Shown here: one piece after another, positions 34,705 through 43,648 of the stretch | Numbering within the stretch: the stretch's first letter is position 1 | Layout: every line of letters starts with the position of its first letter | DNA from: Fibrobacteria bacterium | GTDB taxonomy: Bacteria > Fibrobacterota > Fibrobacteria > UBA11236 > JADFYW01 | Direction: 5' to 3' | NCBI GenBank assembly: GCA_015232855.1 | Contig: JADFYW010000014.1 | Span: 1 to 54,857, forward strand | Length of the DNA stretch: 54,857 nucleotides | The notes under the pieces: model-generated | What the model was told of the DNA's origin: nothing | Databases searched by the model: none | The model's input: the letters and a program-made list of their open reading frames with translations, nothing else | Made by a program: the position numbers and the translations under genes

Positions 34705-36108
34705 ATGACCCGACATTTTTTTATTATCCAGTTTGCTCTTATCTTTTTTTTCTTTCAAAACACTGTTTTTTCGCAGAATACGACACAAATCATCACAGAT
34801 ACTTTGACCCAGAATGATTCTGTTCAGAATACGATAACAGAATCTGCCCCTCATAACGCTCAGGCTGAAGTTTTCCAACAACCAATTGAACCACTTCCCA
34901 TTGACCCTAATGCCCGAGTAAATATAGCGGTAATGGATTTTAAGTCCAAGAATAGTGCCTATGCTTCTATCCTGGCTGACCGTTTTGGTGCTGAACTTAT
35001 GCTGGCAGGAAAGTTTAATGTGATGGAGCGAAACCAAATGCAAATGATTTTGCAGGAACAAGAGTTTCAACAATCAGATTGTGTAAATCAGAGTTGTGCA
35101 GTGGAAATTGGCCAGCTTATTGCCGTGCAAAAAATATTTACCGGGATGATTGCAAAGGTTGGGGATATGTTTACCGTTAATATAAAGATGCTGGATGTAG
35201 AAACCGGTAGGATAGATAAAAATGAATCCATGGATTGTGATTGCCCTATAGAGCAAGTCGTGACTACTACCCTGCGCGACCTAGCACGCCGGATGGCTGG
35301 CTTAGAACAAAATGAGAATCAGGGGCAGGGCGTATTTGCTGCTCGTGGCGATGCTTCACTTTATATCAAAACTGAGCCAGAGGGAGCACGTATATATATT
35401 GATGGCCGTTTTATGCAGGGCCGCACACCCATTACTCTTGAAAGCCTCCCACCTGGAGAGTGTCATGTGCAGGTCAGTAAAGACGACCTACAGGCATCCG
35501 GTAAAGTTGTATTAGAAAATAATCAGGTAAAGAGACTCTCATTTAAACTTGAAAAACCAAAAACCATACTAAGGGTAATGAGTGAACCTTCAGAGGCAGA
35601 AGTATGTCTGAGGCGTAGGCCATCCAGAAGGCTACCTGACCGTATTACACCTGCCATTTTTGAAAATTTGAGTAACGATTCTGTATGCCTGTCGCTTTTC
35701 AAGTTGGGTTTCACCGATACACTCCTGTGCGTACCTCTGCTCCGTAATAAAGTGAATGAAATATCAATCAACCTTGGTCAGGGTTCACCCGAGAGTATTA
35801 AACTGCAAAAGAAGATGCTACGATCTCGAGCTCAGCGTCCATGGGGTTTTCATATTTCTTATATATCCCTGGCAACTTTGGCTGCAGGAGGTGCCAGTGC
35901 CTATCTTGCATATCGTGACTTTCAAGATGCGCTGGCGGCTTCTGATTACCTTGTACGGTCGTCCATACATTCAGGCCAGCAATATGAAGCAAAAAAGAAA
36001 GAGAACGAGGATAAAACTTCATCAGGCAATCTCAAATCTGCCATTTCAGCCGCTCTTCTGGGGGTTGGAGGTGTTGGTTTATGTGTGGGGTTAGTACTAT
36101 ACTTCTAA
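34705..36108 (+). CDS. CsgG/LpoB-like protein with PEGA domains and two C-terminal membrane helices
   Basis: The product is 467 aa. A signal peptide (ending TVFSQ) is followed by a CsgG/LpoB-type domain at ~72-195 (VNIAVMDFKSKNSAYASILA, then ERNQMQMILQEQEFQQSDCV) that closely parallels the protein at 6830. It adds one clear PEGA domain (~216-285, ASLYIKTEPEGARIYIDGRF) and a second, degenerate one (~286-360). Two hydrophobic helices lie at ~380-405 and ~443-467. AGGAA precedes ATG 34705. The FISUMP-C lipoprotein gene follows after 58 bases. PEGA domains often bind cell-wall or surface structures, so an envelope-spanning assembly role is plausible. Confidence 0.87.
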   Translation: MTRHFFIIQFALIFFFFQNTVFSQNTTQIITDTLTQNDSVQNTITESAPHNAQAEVFQQPIEPLPIDPNARVNIAVMDFKSKNSAYASILADRFGAELMLAGKFNVMERNQMQMILQEQEFQQSDCVNQSCAVEIGQLIAVQKIFTGMIAKVGDMFTVNIKMLDVETGRIDKNESMDCDCPIEQVVTTTLRDLARRMAGLEQNENQGQGVFAARGDASLYIKTEPEGARIYIDGRFMQGRTPITLESLPPGECHVQVSKDDLQASGKVVLENNQVKRLSFKLEKPKTILRVMSEPSEAEVCLRRRPSRRLPDRITPAIFENLSNDSVCLSLFKLGFTDTLLCVPLLRNKVNEISINLGQGSPESIKLQKKMLRSRAQRPWGFHISYISLATLAAGGASAYLAYRDFQDALAASDYLVRSSIHSGQQYEAKKKENEDKTSSGNLKSAISAALLGVGGVGLCVGLVLYF

Positions 36109-36166
36109 TTGCTATTATAAGAAAAAAACATATGATTTATTCATTAATTGTGTCAGGGAGCTAGTT

Positions 36167-39100
36167 ATGGGAGCTGTCAATCGTATTATTGTTAGTGTTG
36201 CTTGCATTCTATCTGTTTTTCTATTCTTCTCTTGTCTGTTTCAAGATACATCTTACAAAGAAGATAAGAGTCAGGTTAAAATATCTATTGAGGCTCTGGG
36301 AACGGATACATTAGGTGCCATTTCAATAGCTAACCTTGATAGTCTCTCATCGGATTTTAGCCATCAGATTACGGTGTACGCTGGCATCCCGATAACTTTT
36401 GCGGGACGAATTATAGGGGATACATCACTTTTATCTGCCATTGGGTGGAATTTTGGAGACGGTTCTACAGCGATGGGACAGGTAGCCAAACATACCTATG
36501 ACAGTGCTGGTACCTTTTTTGCAATCTTTACTATTAAAGATGGAATTGGTTTTTCACTTTCAGATACTGTTTTTGTTACGGTAGAAATGACAGTTGGTGG
36601 TGGTGTGTATGGATATGTGTTTTACAGGGGCAAGAAGGAACACGCCGGCATCAGTGTAGTTTTGTCGTCCAGCCTATTGGGAACCAGTACCAATCCTGTA
36701 TACACAGAGGCTTCCGGGATGTACTTCATTGAGGGTGGCCTGGTAGCAGGTGGCTATGCAGTTAAATTTGTAGATGAAACTTATGAGGAATATCCGTCTA
36801 AAACTCTGTCTAATAGTGTAATTCGTGACGGACGTATTGAAATAATAGATACAGTTTATCTGGAAGATCCCTACAAACCATCTATCCTCACAACAGACCC
36901 GACTGACACAATTACCCTGCGTCAACCATTGATCAGCGCCTCTTTCACCGACAGTGCTTCTGGCATAGCACCAACCACATTTAACCTGGCCTTGAATGGG
37001 TTACCAATCTCACTCAAAGCAACAACGACAGGATTTTCCTGGCAGCCTACCACGCGTCTCTCAGATGGCATACACACAGTGGCAATATCTATTTTAGATT
37101 CTGCTAGCAACAAGTCTGATAGTACATGGTCTTTTTTGATTGACGCCATGAAGTTTACAGCTCAGGCCGATTCCATTATCCAGATACACGATAGCCTGGA
37201 AATCCACGCTAAGGTCTATGATGTCTTTTCAAAAGTCAAAGAGTACCGCTTCGATTTTGATGGCGATAACAAATGGGATAGCACTATCCAGACTACGGAT
37301 ACTGCCATCACGGTATCTTATGCTTATACACATGAAACCACATACAAAATCTTCGTTTCCGTAGAAGATGACAGTGGCATGATGAAATTAGATACGGTTA
37401 TGATTTCGGTATTTAACAACGCCCCCTTGATAAATACAATCCGTCCCGACACCACAATTTCCATCAAAGACAGTATTTCGTTCACTGCCACAGCTACAGA
37501 GCCTGATGGCCAAATTAAGGAATATACATGGGATTTTGACGGGAATGGTAAGTGGGATTATACCAGCGATTCAGTTGTTAACACGAGTCATAGATATGAT
37601 ATCGCAAAGGAGTATAAGGCTGTTTTGCGAGTAACGGATGATGATAATAAATTCACCGAAGACACAGTTACTATCACTGTTATTCAAGATTCCCCTGTTC
37701 CTAATGCTGGAGTAGACACGGTAGTTACTATCAACGAAAAAGTTACTCTGACAGGAAAAGCCCCTCAGCAGTTTGGAAGTATTGTGATGTATAAATGGGA
37801 CTTTAATGGTAATGGGACATATGATGACTCTTCCACATCCAGCTCCATAATGGACTATACTTATACGCATGAAGCTGTTTACACCGTTAAATTTTTTGTC
37901 CGCGATAATGATGGCAACGAAGCCACAGACACACGGCAAGTTACAGTTGAAAACTCCGCCCCGGTGATTTCCGCCATACGTCCTGATACAACCATTTCAA
38001 TAAAGGACAGTATTTTATTTACTGCCACAGTTTCAGAACCTGACGGCCAAATTAAAGAATATGCTTGGGACTTTAATGGCGATGGAACATTTGAATATTC
38101 AAGTGATAGCGTGGTCAATACCGGTTATCGCTACAACACGGTAGGTAATTACAAAGCTATTTTAAAAGTAACGGATGATGATAATAAGATGAGTCAGGAT
38201 ACGGTAAATATAACGGTGCTACAAGATAGACCTGAAGTTGTGTTTTTCTCAAAAGATACTATTGTAGAAAATGGTGGTGTAGTAAGATGTTCTATTCTCG
38301 TGTCACAGCAATTCGGGACAGTAGTTTTTGAGGTTGATACAGCCAATACTGGTGAGTTTAAAGTGGTTCCAGGTATGGGAATAAGTATGATGTATAACAT
38401 AAGCACAGGAACGGCTAGTTTCTGGGATAGCGTTAAAGTCAGGGTTACCGATGACGATGGAAATATTGTGGACACCGCATTTAAAGTTGATATCCGGCCC
38501 AGAGCTTTAACGATTACTTCGATAGATAGTACGGTTAATACAATTACGGTGAATTATTCAAAAACTCTAGAAAGTGATTTCACACAATACAGAATATACA
38601 GGGACACTATGATTGATGTGGACAGTACAGGTACTCCTTGGGCAACTGTTTCAGATAGCGGTACTGCCACATTCCAGAGTTCTGATGAGGGCTATGTTTA
38701 TCAAAGGTATTATTACAGAATATATCAAATTGATAATGAGGGACTTACAAGTGCGAGTAGCAATGAAAAGAACACAAGAATTATTAATTCACCACCAAGT
38801 GTTCCTGAAATATTATTCCCTTTGGTAGATAATGATACGATGTGGTCTGATGATACTCTTAAATGGACAAAAAGCTGTGATTCAAATGGACATTCCATAA
38901 AATACAGGGTTTTGATTACTGATTCTGCTGGGATTCCAATGGAAAGAGAATTAGGCATAGGGCTTACTGATACTTTCCTCCCACTTACTGTATTTGACTC
39001 ATTGTATATTAATTGGAAAGTGGTTTCATATGATAGTATTGGGGATAGTAGTGCTTGGTCAACAGAACGATTCTCAAATATTAAAAAAATCTTGGTAGAT

Positions 39101-39760
39101 TCAAGGGATAATCAGCAATACAAATATGTAACAATTGGTTCTCAAACCTGGATGGATAGGAATCTAGCATATTTACCCCAAGTAGATAACGATGAGGCTG
39201 GTTCGGAAGATGTTGCCAGTGGAAAGTATTATTATGTATATGGTTATACACCAACTGGTGCTAATGAAACAGCAGAAGTGACTAATGCAAAAGCTACTTC
39301 CAATTACCAGACTTATGGTGTGCTTTATAATTGGTATTCTGCTATGGACGGAGGATCTTCCAGTTCAACTAATCCTAGCGGTATTCAGGGTGCTTGCCCA
39401 GCAGGTTGGCATTTGCCTAGTGATGCTGAATGGAAGCAATTGGAAATTGCTATTGGCATGTCGCAGGCCGAGGCTGATGGTACAGAAGGGAGAGGTACAA
39501 CCGAAGGTCAGGAACTTAAGACATCAACCTGGGGTGGTACCAATACCCATGGCTTCGCCGCACTTCCTGCGAGCCGCCGTAATTGGAATAGTCCATTCAG
39601 CGGTCTTGGCTTCAGAGCCTACTTCTGGACAGTCACTGAGGTCGATGCGACTGACGCGTTTAGCCGGTATCTGTCCTCAAACAACGATGATGTGTTCCGT
39701 AACTTCACCCCCCCCCTTTCCAAGCACAGCGGTTTCTCTGTCCGCTGCCTCCAGAACTGA
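36167..39760 (+). CDS. FISUMP-domain lipoprotein with PKD repeats (FISUMP-C)
   Basis: The product is 1197 aa with CAGGGAG upstream. The lipoprotein signal ends at LFFSC. About five PKD domains follow, with WNFGDGS, FDFDGDNKWD, WDFDGNGKWDY, WDFNGNGTYDD and WDFNGDGTFEY motifs. One carries an inserted regulatory-like beta domain (VYGYVFYRGKKEHAGISVVL). A fibronectin-like region precedes the C-terminal FISUMP domain (~970-1197: DSRDNQQYKYVTIGSQTWMD, WHLPSDAEW, GFSVRCLQN). It should be an outer-membrane-anchored surface protein. The last ~220 bases are richer in G+C than the rest of the gene. It is paired with the CsgG-like gene. Confidence 0.9.
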   Translation: MGAVNRIIVSVACILSVFLFFSCLFQDTSYKEDKSQVKISIEALGTDTLGAISIANLDSLSSDFSHQITVYAGIPITFAGRIIGDTSLLSAIGWNFGDGSTAMGQVAKHTYDSAGTFFAIFTIKDGIGFSLSDTVFVTVEMTVGGGVYGYVFYRGKKEHAGISVVLSSSLLGTSTNPVYTEASGMYFIEGGLVAGGYAVKFVDETYEEYPSKTLSNSVIRDGRIEIIDTVYLEDPYKPSILTTDPTDTITLRQPLISASFTDSASGIAPTTFNLALNGLPISLKATTTGFSWQPTTRLSDGIHTVAISILDSASNKSDSTWSFLIDAMKFTAQADSIIQIHDSLEIHAKVYDVFSKVKEYRFDFDGDNKWDSTIQTTDTAITVSYAYTHETTYKIFVSVEDDSGMMKLDTVMISVFNNAPLINTIRPDTTISIKDSISFTATATEPDGQIKEYTWDFDGNGKWDYTSDSVVNTSHRYDIAKEYKAVLRVTDDDNKFTEDTVTITVIQDSPVPNAGVDTVVTINEKVTLTGKAPQQFGSIVMYKWDFNGNGTYDDSSTSSSIMDYTYTHEAVYTVKFFVRDNDGNEATDTRQVTVENSAPVISAIRPDTTISIKDSILFTATVSEPDGQIKEYAWDFNGDGTFEYSSDSVVNTGYRYNTVGNYKAILKVTDDDNKMSQDTVNITVLQDRPEVVFFSKDTIVENGGVVRCSILVSQQFGTVVFEVDTANTGEFKVVPGMGISMMYNISTGTASFWDSVKVRVTDDDGNIVDTAFKVDIRPRALTITSIDSTVNTITVNYSKTLESDFTQYRIYRDTMIDVDSTGTPWATVSDSGTATFQSSDEGYVYQRYYYRIYQIDNEGLTSASSNEKNTRIINSPPSVPEILFPLVDNDTMWSDDTLKWTKSCDSNGHSIKYRVLITDSAGIPMERELGIGLTDTFLPLTVFDSLYINWKVVSYDSIGDSSAWSTERFSNIKKILVDSRDNQQYKYVTIGSQTWMDRNLAYLPQVDNDEAGSEDVASGKYYYVYGYTPTGANETAEVTNAKATSNYQTYGVLYNWYSAMDGGSSSSTNPSGIQGACPAGWHLPSDAEWKQLEIAIGMSQAEADGTEGRGTTEGQELKTSTWGGTNTHGFAALPASRRNWNSPFSGLGFRAYFWTVTEVDATDAFSRYLSSNNDDVFRNFTPPLSKHSGFSVRCLQN

Positions 39761-40051
39761 GAATGACCAGATGAACAGAACGGTTGTATCATACTTGCTG
39801 AGCTCTAGTTGTAACCAAGATGGTAGTAGGCTTACCAACAGGGCCGGCCAGACAAACCTGCTAAATCACCCTACGGCACTTTAAGGTTCTGAGTGGTCAG
39901 GGACCCAAGGAGTGTTGAAAGAAGCACTTCAGATACTTTTCCGGGAGTTAAACGAAAATGAACCACCGCTGAGGTTTTTTTATCAATATGATTGTACTTA
40001 AAATTCAGGTATCTAAGCCTACCAAAGACATGCCATCCAATAACACCTTAC

Positions 40052-40810
40052 TTAATTCCCCACCCACAGTGAATCATAAACCACACCCATCCCCCTCAGA
40101 TATACCCCCCACTTCAAATCCCCGGTACTATCAGCACAATCCATCCTGATATCAAAAGTGGAGTCATTAGCCAGAGAGACAAACTCAGGTGGATTGACCA
40201 GTTCAATACTCAGGCAGTGGATACCATGATAAGCAGCTTCCACCTCAATAACCCTACTTCCTGAATCATCCGCACATTTAATCACATTCCCAAAGAAAGA
40301 TTGCAGTGAATCCTTATTACTGATATAAGGAGGGTGATCTTTATTATAAGCCAATGTAGAATCCAAGCTGATTGTCGCAATGGTATCGTTCAGTACAAAA
40401 CAATTACTATCTACAGTATCTATTACGTTCTCTATTGTATCCAGGCTATAGGCTGTTGCCATAACCCTTCCTGAGTCTGAAATATAGAAGTACTGAGAGT
40501 TACTACCTAAGATTTCATCCAGACTCAGAGTTGGTTCTGGAATAATTTTTACTGTGAATACCGGGTTATCCTCTGTGCAGCGCAATGAAGCTTTTCCTGG
40601 TAGGGTATCAATAATGGATTGTGGGTTCTCTCTGGTTATTACAGTAGAGTCTTCAACCTGGTACTTGTAGAAGATACAGGAAGGTTCATTGGTTCTAACC
40701 AGAGTTAAATTTTGTTTTGGTTCAGGGGTATTGGTGGGAGTTTTATCTTCTGGCTTATTGGTCAATAGGCAGGATTGGGTAAGGAAAGCAATTAAGACTA
40801 TAAGTATCAT
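40052..40810 (-). CDS. Lipoprotein of unknown function
   Basis: The product is 252 aa. The signal ends at the lipobox LTQSC (Cys14), then a Pro/Thr-rich linker (NKPEDKTPTNTPEPK) and a beta-rich domain. No family was recognised. It is the last gene of a leftward operon of five small envelope genes (41932 to 40052), 6 bases after the previous stop. Confidence 0.7.
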   Translation of the reverse strand: MILIVLIAFLTQSCLLTNKPEDKTPTNTPEPKQNLTLVRTNEPSCIFYKYQVEDSTVITRENPQSIIDTLPGKASLRCTEDNPVFTVKIIPEPTLSLDEILGSNSQYFYISDSGRVMATAYSLDTIENVIDTVDSNCFVLNDTIATISLDSTLAYNKDHPPYISNKDSLQSFFGNVIKCADDSGSRVIEVEAAYHGIHCLSIELVNPPEFVSLANDSTFDIRMDCADSTGDLKWGVYLRGMGVVYDSLWVGN

Positions 40811-40816
40811 ATCTGC

Positions 40817-41134
40817 TCAATAAGGGTTTCCCAATAATTTGTTTTTTGCTTTCCATTCTTCTTTACAACTTTCTTTGTCTTTTCGCTCTGCACAATCTGT
40901 ATTTATAGCTGTTTCTTCATCTACGCAAGAAAACCTATGATAATTTTTTTCTTTTACCATTGATTCATTCATAAACTTTTCCAATGTCTTGCAAGGTTTT
41001 TTATTATCCGCCCAGCCATATACTGCAATCACATCATCATCTGCAATTCCATGAGAAATTAAATAGTATGGTCTTCCTGCAAATATTTGAGTTGAAAAAA
41101 AGATTATACTGAGATACATGAACGTATTTTTCAT
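40817..41134 (-). CDS. Secreted small protein
   Basis: ATG at 41134 (GGAG upstream) is chosen over a longer start inside the preceding gene. The product is 105 aa with a signal peptide (NTFMYLSIIFFSTQIFA), then a Cys-containing mature domain (four cysteines) and a Lys-rich end. It overlaps the upstream gene by four bases. No family was recognised. Confidence 0.65.
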   Translation of the reverse strand: MKNTFMYLSIIFFSTQIFAGRPYYLISHGIADDDVIAVYGWADNKKPCKTLEKFMNESMVKEKNYHRFSCVDEETAINTDCAERKDKESCKEEWKAKNKLLGNPY

Positions 41135-41514
41135 TTTTTTCTCCAAAATTTTTCCCCTCCCCATGTTAATGTGTCATTAGCAATTGAATATTTTCTACTG
41201 TAATCACTAAGTGATTTCGACCCATATCTATGTTCAATTGTAACAGTAAGCACCCCTTCCTTTGTATCATACACACCCCTTGCCTGAAGATCGTCTTCCC
41301 AAGTCCATTCAAAATCCCCGTTATCAAATCTTAATTCGGTTATATTGTTTATAGTAGTTGGTGTCTGATTCCCATTTTCCCATTTCCCGTTCAGTTTTAA
41401 GTCATAACTCCGTTCATCCTCATCACAATCACAACAAGTAGGACAATCATTACAGCTTAGAATCAAGAAAGAAATTCCCAGGACAATTAATATCAGCGCT
41501 ATTTTCTTAGTCAT
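41131..41514 (-). CDS. Small lipoprotein with lipocalin-like strand pattern
   Basis: ATG at 41514 with AGGAGC upstream gives 127 aa; it overlaps the preceding stop (ATGA). The lipobox is FLILSC, followed by a Cys-rich spacer (NDCPTCCDCDEDE). The rest (LNGKWENGNQTPTTIN, RYSIANDTLTW-like end) resembles the short lipocalin-type domains found in small lipoproteins. Function is unknown. Confidence 0.7.
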   Translation of the reverse strand: MTKKIALILIVLGISFLILSCNDCPTCCDCDEDERSYDLKLNGKWENGNQTPTTINNITELRFDNGDFEWTWEDDLQARGVYDTKEGVLTVTIEHRYGSKSLSDYSRKYSIANDTLTWGGEKFWRKK

Positions 41515-41678
41515 CGCAACCCTGCTCCTATACCAGCAAAGACCGTCATTAAAATTGTCCCTACAATAAATAAAATGATGGCTGCAGGTATTGTTGCAAT
41601 CGCCCATTTTATCATAAATACTACCATTGATGCAAACGGCATCTGAATATCAGTAACAACAACTTCTTGCTTTTCCAC
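41511..41678 (-). CDS. Small membrane protein (55 aa)
   Basis: GTG at 41678 follows GGAGACTAAA. The peptide has a short polar start (MEKQEVVVTDIQMPF) and one or two hydrophobic helices (MVVFMIKWAIATIPAAIILF, then IVGTILMTVFAGIGAG). The TGA overlaps the next ATG (ATGA), indicating coupling. It is a credible small inner-membrane protein of the same operon. Confidence 0.65.
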   Translation of the reverse strand: MEKQEVVVTDIQMPFASMVVFMIKWAIATIPAAIILFIVGTILMTVFAGIGAGLR

Positions 41679-41707
41679 TTTAGTCTCCTTCTATTTAATT
41701 GGTTATA

Positions 41708-41932
41708 TTATCCTTTTGTTGCAAGTTCAACAACAGCACCAAAAACATTTTGAATATAGCTTACAGGCACTTCCGGTCCTTGTCTCAAGTGTCCATTTTC
41801 CTCTCGGATTTGAATCCTGAATGCTGGTTGTCCGTTGTGCCAGGAATTATCAACTTTTGTTACTCTAATTTTCTCCCCGTTATCCATTTGTATTTCTTTA
41901 ATTGGATTATCTTTTCCATCTTTTTGATCCAT
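41708..41932 (-). CDS. Small soluble hypothetical protein
   Basis: The product is 74 aa; ATG at 41932 has an AAGGCGG-like site. It is charged and beta-like (NGEKIRVTKVDNSWHNGQPA, then FRIQIREENGHL). No family was recognised. It is the first gene of the five-gene operon. Confidence 0.6.
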   Translation of the reverse strand: MDQKDGKDNPIKEIQMDNGEKIRVTKVDNSWHNGQPAFRIQIREENGHLRQGPEVPVSYIQNVFGAVVELATKG

Positions 41933-42012
41933 TATTATCCGCCTTTTAAATAATTCTTATTAAACTTCACTTCCCATGCTGCCAACAAAACTTCCCGTTC
42001 TTCACCATCCGC

Positions 42013-42111
42013 TTACACCGCTTCCCCGTCGGATATAGCTGTAACTTTGCTGGTCCAGGTGGAAGCGACCAGAAGGAGGGGGATTAAAAAGAGTGTTGAG
42101 AGTAGTTTCAT
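42013..42111 (-). CDS. Possible small secreted peptide (32 aa)
   Basis: ATG at 42111 begins a hydrophobic signal-like stretch (KLLSTLFLIPLLLVASTWT) and stops after SDGEAV. The ribosome-binding site is weak (AGAAGAAAA). It could be a truncated lipoprotein or secreted-protein start. Confidence 0.3.
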   Translation of the reverse strand: MKLLSTLFLIPLLLVASTWTSKVTAISDGEAV

Positions 42112-42128
42112 TATTTTCTTCTATAAAA

Positions 42129-42545
42129 TTAGGGCCAGACACTTATCTTAATTGAAGTGGGAATCAACTTATACCCATCTTTTGCTTTTGGGGTAATAGT
42201 AACAGCATTCGGGGGTTCTATATACCCAAAGACAGAATTTCCTTCAAAGGAAAAATTACCGCTACTATCTAGCAATACAGTGTGGCTAAAACCATGTATC
42301 CCATACAGTCTTAATGAATCCACAAAAATGGAGTCAACATAATTCCCGACCTTTCCTGTAAAAGTCCCCAAAGTAAACGCCCTAACTGATGTGTCAGCAC
42401 TTACGTTGCTAATGTTTCCCAATGATAATGATAGTGTCCAATTTACATCTACATCTTCAACTGGTGGCGTACTATCATCATTCTCAGTAGCGGTATTACA
42501 TGCCAAAAAGAACAGTACACATATTAAAACAGATAGTATTTTCAT
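42129..42545 (-). CDS. Small lipoprotein with carboxypeptidase-regulatory-like fold
   Basis: The product is 138 aa; ATG at 42545 has GGGAGGG upstream. The lipobox FFLAC puts the acylated Cys at 16. The mature part (GKVGNYVDSIFVDSLRLYG, LLDSSGNFSFEG, ITPKAKDGYKLIPTSIKI) resembles a single regulatory beta-sandwich. Function is unknown. It lies upstream of the five-gene envelope operon and may be its promoter-proximal neighbour. Confidence 0.7.
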   Translation of the reverse strand: MKILSVLICVLFFLACNTATENDDSTPPVEDVDVNWTLSLSLGNISNVSADTSVRAFTLGTFTGKVGNYVDSIFVDSLRLYGIHGFSHTVLLDSSGNFSFEGNSVFGYIEPPNAVTITPKAKDGYKLIPTSIKISVWP

Positions 42546-42564
42546 AAATTCCCACCCTCCCTTT

Positions 42565-43020
42565 TTATAAGAATAACCGACTCACCATCTCCTCAAACCG
42601 ATACATCTCCAACATCGGCATATTCTTCATCGATAAATTTACTCCCCACTCAGGCTTTGACTTCAATCCCTCATAATCCTTACCTGCCAACAACTGATTA
42701 GGTTTGTGCCACTCCATAGCAGGGATTAAAAACAAATCCGGTAATTTACCTTCATTTAAAATGACTAAAGCCAGGTACAGGTTTTCCTTGAGTTTAAACT
42801 TCTCTTTTTCCATGAATACATAACCCTTCTCCCGGATTGATTTAACCTGGATTTCCATGAACGGGCCTGTCTCATAACGGGTAACAAAGTCAATCCCCCG
42901 GTCGTCTACTTCTGTTGTGTAGACCTGGCAGCCATACATGGTGAATTCCATTTTAACGAAGTACTCGGAGTAGGAGCCGACCTGTTGGCGGTTTAGTTTT
43001 GACCAGTTGTATTTAGGCAT
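42565..43020 (-). CDS. DUF4365-like PD-(D/E)XK protein
   Basis: The product is 151 aa. VGSYSE19YFV, RGID44FV and E56-I-Q-V-K60 form an E-D-ExQxK site as in DUF4365 and related nuclease-fold proteins. A C-terminal strand region (DLFLIPAMEWHKPNQLL) completes the fold. Such proteins are common in islands and are thought to act in defence or on DNA; the actual activity is unknown. Confidence 0.7.
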   Translation of the reverse strand: MPKYNWSKLNRQQVGSYSEYFVKMEFTMYGCQVYTTEVDDRGIDFVTRYETGPFMEIQVKSIREKGYVFMEKEKFKLKENLYLALVILNEGKLPDLFLIPAMEWHKPNQLLAGKDYEGLKSKPEWGVNLSMKNMPMLEMYRFEEMVSRLFL

Positions 43021-43037
43021 CTTATTTTTTCCAAATA

Positions 43038-43472
43038 TTAAAGCTCACTTAGCTTATTTTGGACATACGTCCATGTTTCAGAATGTTCAAAAAAGTATTT
43101 TTCATTAGAACTTCTTAAAAAGTGAAAATGGGGTTTTCGATCACTTAATTTTCTATGGTTTGCAGTCCAGTCAAATCTGCATATTTCTTCAGCTCCTATT
43201 TTCAGTACACATCCAAATTTTTTGGGGTATTGAGTCCCACTTTCAAAGTCTCCTGCTGACAGACTTAAAATAAATCCATCATTGCAAATCACTGTGCCAA
43301 TATATGTTCCGGAAGATTGTTCTTCAAAACTCCAATCTGTCATGGCTTTAACATCCATTGAAGCCGTACCATCAGCATTAACTTTCTGTGCTAATTGCAT
43401 GAATGTCGCTTTAGAATCTGTAATCATATCTTTTGCCAAATCCCCATCTAAAAAACTTCCCAATCCAGTCAT
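43038..43472 (-). CDS. Hypothetical protein
   Basis: The product is 144 aa, with no signal peptide. A central beta-rich segment (GTYIGTVICNDGFILSLSAG) leads to a His/Phe-rich patch (KPHFHFLRSSNEKYFFEH). No family was recognised. It is 17 bases upstream of the DUF4365-like gene and probably co-transcribed with it. The ribosome-binding site is weak. Confidence 0.6.
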   Translation of the reverse strand: MTGLGSFLDGDLAKDMITDSKATFMQLAQKVNADGTASMDVKAMTDWSFEEQSSGTYIGTVICNDGFILSLSAGDFESGTQYPKKFGCVLKIGAEEICRFDWTANHRKLSDRKPHFHFLRSSNEKYFFEHSETWTYVQNKLSEL

Positions 43473-43648
43473 GATGAATACAGAGCGATAATTTATCTAC
43501 ACTTGATTTTAACTATTGAAACAATTATTTCTTTGTTTGCTATCCTTACTACCGTTTTATCCTCTTCTTTTGGGTTAAAAATTAGTAGTACATCATTTTT
43601 CGGATATAAGTCCTTCATTTCTCGTTTCTCCAATCTACAATACTACGT

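Noticed and set aside
39285-39884. Long frame overlapping the end of FISUMP-C in another phase
   Set aside because: It lies on the same strand inside the FISUMP coding region, has no ribosome-binding site and has no protein-like motif. It results from the composition of the domain.
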